A model generated the notes under the pieces. The model was given only the letters and a program-made list of their open reading frames with translations. It did no database searches and was not told where the DNA came from. A stretch of DNA of 38,690 nucleotides. It comes from CAZHBA01 sp964530225 (lineage in GTDB: Bacteria > Pseudomonadota > Alphaproteobacteria > UBA6615). This document shows, piece after piece, positions 36,124 through 38,690 of this stretch; positions within the stretch are counted from its first letter, which is position 1; every line of letters starts with the position of its first letter. The stretch lies in NCBI GenBank assembly GCA_964530225.1, contig CAZHBA010000117.1, forward strand, positions 1 to 38,690, in the 5' to 3' direction. A program made the translations under genes and the position numbers.

Positions 36124-37298
36124 ACGGAGTCTCGATCAAAAACCTGACGATGAATTTCGGGCCGCAGCACCCCGCCGCGCACGGTGTCCTGCGCCTGGTT
36201 CTCGAGATGGATGGTGAGATCGTCGAGCGGGCCGATCCTCATGTGGGCCTGCTCCACCGCGGTACAGAGAAGCTTATCGAGCACAAAACGTATCTGCAGG
36301 CAATTCCCTATTTTGACCGCCTCGATTACGTCGCGCCGATGAGCCAGGAACATGCCTTTGCCCTGGCCACCGAGAAATTGCTGGGCCTCGAGGTTCCCGA
36401 ACGCGGCCAATACATTCGCGTGCTGTTTTGCGAAATATCCCGTCTCCTTAATCACATCCTTAACCTGACCACCTACGCTTTGGATGTTGGCGCGATGACG
36501 CCCTTGCTGTGGGGTTTCGAGGAACGAGAAAAGATGATGGAGTTCTACGAGCGTGTTTCCGGCGCTCGCCTGCACGCAGCTTATTTTAGGCCCGGCGGCG
36601 TGCACCAGGACCTGCCACCCAGGCTGGCCGAGGACATTTACGAATTCTGTGAAACTCATCCGAAATTTATCGACGACCTGGAAGAACTGCTGACCGGCAA
36701 CCGGATTTTCCGCCAGCGTACCGTCGATATAGGTACGATCAGTGCTGAAGAGGCTCAGGATTGGGGCATGAGCGGACCTGTTCTGCGCGCTTCCGGGGTC
36801 GCCTGGGACTTGCGCAAGGCGCAACCCTACGACGTTTACGACCGCGTCGATTTCGACGTGCCGGTGGGTAAGACCGGCGATTGTTATGCGCGCTATCTGG
36901 TTCGAATCGCCGAAATGCGCGAAAGCCTGCGCATCATGCGCCAGTGCCTCGACGATATGCCTGAAGGCCCGGTTATCACCACTGACCACAAGGTGACACC
37001 ACCGCGCCGCGGCGAAATGAAGCAGTCAATGGAGGCTCTGATCCATCATTTCAAGTTATATACCGAGGGCTACCACGTGCCCGCTGGCGAAACCTATACC
37101 GCGGTCGAGGCGCCGAAAGGCGAGTTTGCGGTCTATCTGGTGTCCGACGGCACTAACCGGCCTTACCGTTGCAAGATACGTGCGCCGGGATTCGCATTTA
37201 TGCAGGTGATGGATTTCCTTATTCGCGGGCACATGCTGGCCGATGTTCCGGCGGTTATAGGTAGTCTCGATGTCGTATTTGGCGAGGTTGACCGGTGA
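36120..37298 (+). CDS. nuoD: NADH-quinone oxidoreductase subunit D
   Basis: A 392-residue 49-kDa-type subunit that with NuoB forms the quinone-binding site. The N-terminal NFGPQHPAAHGVLRLVLEM, the LLHRGTEKLIE segment and the GEFAVYLVSDGTNRPYRCKI region near the end are conserved. The start overlaps nuoC (ATGA) and the stop overlaps the GTG of nuoE. Confidence 0.98.
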   Translation: MNGVSIKNLTMNFGPQHPAAHGVLRLVLEMDGEIVERADPHVGLLHRGTEKLIEHKTYLQAIPYFDRLDYVAPMSQEHAFALATEKLLGLEVPERGQYIRVLFCEISRLLNHILNLTTYALDVGAMTPLLWGFEEREKMMEFYERVSGARLHAAYFRPGGVHQDLPPRLAEDIYEFCETHPKFIDDLEELLTGNRIFRQRTVDIGTISAEEAQDWGMSGPVLRASGVAWDLRKAQPYDVYDRVDFDVPVGKTGDCYARYLVRIAEMRESLRIMRQCLDDMPEGPVITTDHKVTPPRRGEMKQSMEALIHHFKLYTEGYHVPAGETYTAVEAPKGEFAVYLVSDGTNRPYRCKIRAPGFAFMQVMDFLIRGHMLADVPAVIGSLDVVFGEVDR

Positions 37299-37882
37299 AC
37301 GATATGATGACCTTCGTATTTTCCGAGGCGGCACAGGCAAAGTGTGTCGAGATCATTTCGCGTTACCCTGAAGGCCGCCAGCAAAGCGCGGTGATTCCGC
37401 TGCTCGATTTGGCGCAGCGTGAATGCGGCGGTTGGTTGCCGACTGTAGCCCTCGAACATGTCGCCGAGCGCCTAGGTATGGCGAAAATCCGTGTGCTCGA
37501 AGTGGCCAGTTTCTACTCCATGTTCAACCTCGAACCTGTCGGCAAGAATCTGGTTCAGCTCTGTCGCACCACGCCGTGCTGGCTACGCGGCTCGGATGAT
37601 CTGCGCGCGGTGGCGGCGGAGGTAACCGGCTGCGGGCTCTGCGAGACCAGCGACGACGACCAGTTTACCGTGGTTGAAGTTGAGTGTTTGGGTGCCTGCT
37701 GCAACGCGCCTGTGGTGCAGATTAACGATGACTATTACGAGGACCTGACGGCCGAGAGTTTTCGAGCTGTGTTGGAAGCGCTCAAGCGCGGCGAGACACC
37801 GTCGGCTGGATCGCAAGCGGGGCGCAAAGGTTCGGAACCGGTCGGCGGCTTGACCAGTCTGACGAGTGCGGGAGACGACTGA
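37295..37882 (+). CDS. nuoE: NADH-quinone oxidoreductase subunit E
   Basis: A 195-residue 24-kDa-type subunit with the N1a [2Fe-2S] cluster. Ligands are Cys90 and Cys95 (CRTTPCWLRG) and Cys131 and Cys135 (CLGACCNAPVV). The start is GTG overlapping the nuoD stop (GTGA); ATGs at 37304 and 37307 are alternatives. After about residue 165 a low-complexity tail rich in Gly, Ser and Thr extends the protein beyond the core, as is common in this class. Confidence 0.96.
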   Translation: MNDMMTFVFSEAAQAKCVEIISRYPEGRQQSAVIPLLDLAQRECGGWLPTVALEHVAERLGMAKIRVLEVASFYSMFNLEPVGKNLVQLCRTTPCWLRGSDDLRAVAAEVTGCGLCETSDDDQFTVVEVECLGACCNAPVVQINDDYYEDLTAESFRAVLEALKRGETPSAGSQAGRKGSEPVGGLTSLTSAGDD

Positions 37883-38690
37883 TGCTGGCTAGCCAAGACC
37901 GCATCTTCAAAAACCTTTACGGCCAGGACGATTGGCGGCTCGACGGCGCGCGCCAGCGCGGCGTCTGGGACAATACCAAGGCGCTGCTAGAACTGGGCCG
38001 CGAAAAACTGGTCGACGCGATAAAGGAATCGGGCCTGCGCGGACGCGGCGGCGCTGGATTCCCGGCCGGCATGAAATGGTCGTTCATGCCGGCCGATAAC
38101 CGCCGCGACGATCGCCCCCACTATCTGGTGGTTAACGCTGACGAATCCGAGCCGGGCACTTGTAAGGACCGCGAGATTCTACGCTACGATCCGCACGTTC
38201 TGATCGAAGGCTGTTTAGTTGCCGGCTTTGCCATGGGCGCTAACGCCGCCTACATTTATATTCGCGGCGAGTTTTTCAGCGAGGCATCCCATCTTAACCA
38301 GGCCATAGCGGAAGCCTACGGCGCCGGGCTGATCGGCAAGGATGCCTGCGGCTCGGGCTGGGATTTCGACGTCTACTTGCACCGCGGCGCTGGCGCCTAT
38401 ATTTGCGGTGAGGAAACCGCGCTACTCGAAAGCCTGGAAGGCAAGAAAGGCCAGCCACGTCTGAAACCGCCGTTCCCGGCGGCTAGCGGCCTCTATGGCT
38501 GCCCGACCACGGTCAACAATGTCGAGACCATAGCTGTTTCGCCGACGATCATCCGCCGCGGCTCAGCGTGGTTTGCTGGCATTGGCCGCGAGAACAACAC
38601 TGGGACCAAGATTTTTTCCATTTCCGGTCACGTCAATAATCCGTGCAATGTCGAGGAAGCCATGGGCATTCCGCTCAAGGAACTGATCGA
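37882..38690 (+). CDS. nuoF: NADH-quinone oxidoreductase subunit F, N-terminal part (cut by window edge)
   Basis: The frame starts at the ATG at 37882, overlapping the nuoE stop by one base (TGATG), and is open to the window end, 269 codons of an expected 430 or so. It is the NADH- and FMN-binding subunit. GRGGAGFPAG at 54-63 is the nucleotide-binding motif, and NADESEPGTCKDREIL and GAGAYICGEETALLESLEG are conserved parts of the flavin site. The cysteines for the N3 cluster lie beyond the window. Confidence 0.97.
   Translation, partial: MLASQDRIFKNLYGQDDWRLDGARQRGVWDNTKALLELGREKLVDAIKESGLRGRGGAGFPAGMKWSFMPADNRRDDRPHYLVVNADESEPGTCKDREILRYDPHVLIEGCLVAGFAMGANAAYIYIRGEFFSEASHLNQAIAEAYGAGLIGKDACGSGWDFDVYLHRGAGAYICGEETALLESLEGKKGQPRLKPPFPAASGLYGCPTTVNNVETIAVSPTIIRRGSAWFAGIGRENNTGTKIFSISGHVNNPCNVEEAMGIPLKELI

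Noticed and set aside
36000..36989. Minus-strand frame of 329 codons
   Set aside because: It is opposite nuoC and nuoD, which are unambiguous.

Overview
The window reads as chromosomal DNA of an alphaproteobacterium, probably a free-living Rhodospirillales-like lineage. The main reason is the block tig-clpP-clpX-lon-hupB, two tRNAs, then nuoA-B-C-D-E-F at 26.9-38.7 kb, an order typical of that class. The glnB-glnA pair, the parE sequence and the RhlE-type helicase tail fit the same placement. No phage, plasmid, rRNA or CRISPR signature was seen. Both ends cut genes.

Region 1 (1-11.8 kb) is an accessory, catabolic-looking mosaic of short units on alternating strands. It holds an Asp/Glu racemase-superfamily protein lacking the usual catalytic cysteines, an HSL-type esterase, a flavin-reductase-like protein, a hydrolase resembling 2,6-dihydroxypseudooxynicotine hydrolase, a NicX-like ring-cleaving dioxygenase directly followed by a kynurenine-formamidase-like hydrolase, a zinc alcohol dehydrogenase, a fumarylacetoacetate-hydrolase-family enzyme, a VOC dioxygenase-like protein and a xi-class glutathione transferase. 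A MAPEG remnant and a cupin gene with one in-frame amber codon show gene decay here. The NicX/formamidase pair is the best candidate for an uncharacterised pathway: it parallels the 2,5-dihydroxypyridine to N-formylmaleamate to maleamate steps of nicotinate catabolism, but the substrate cannot be read from sequence.

Region 2 (11.8-24.5 kb) is mixed housekeeping: a stand-alone Lrp/AsnC effector domain, a DEAD-box helicase, a GST, a lipoprotein, parE, then a tightly overlapping thioesterase / secreted cysteine-containing protein / tandem DUF427 unit in which the DUF427 gene is frameshifted. Two facing REP-like hairpins separate that unit from the convergent glnB-glnA operon, which has a good sigma-54 promoter match. 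A class I aminotransferase, tRNA-His(GTG) and cystathionine beta-synthase follow.

Region 3 (24.5-38.7 kb) is conserved core: bifunctional NAD(P)HX repair enzyme, tRNA-Leu(TAG), trigger factor, ClpP, ClpX, Lon, HU, tRNA-Val(TAC), tRNA-Asp(GTC), and the first six genes of respiratory complex I, with overlaps at most junctions and nuoF running off the end.
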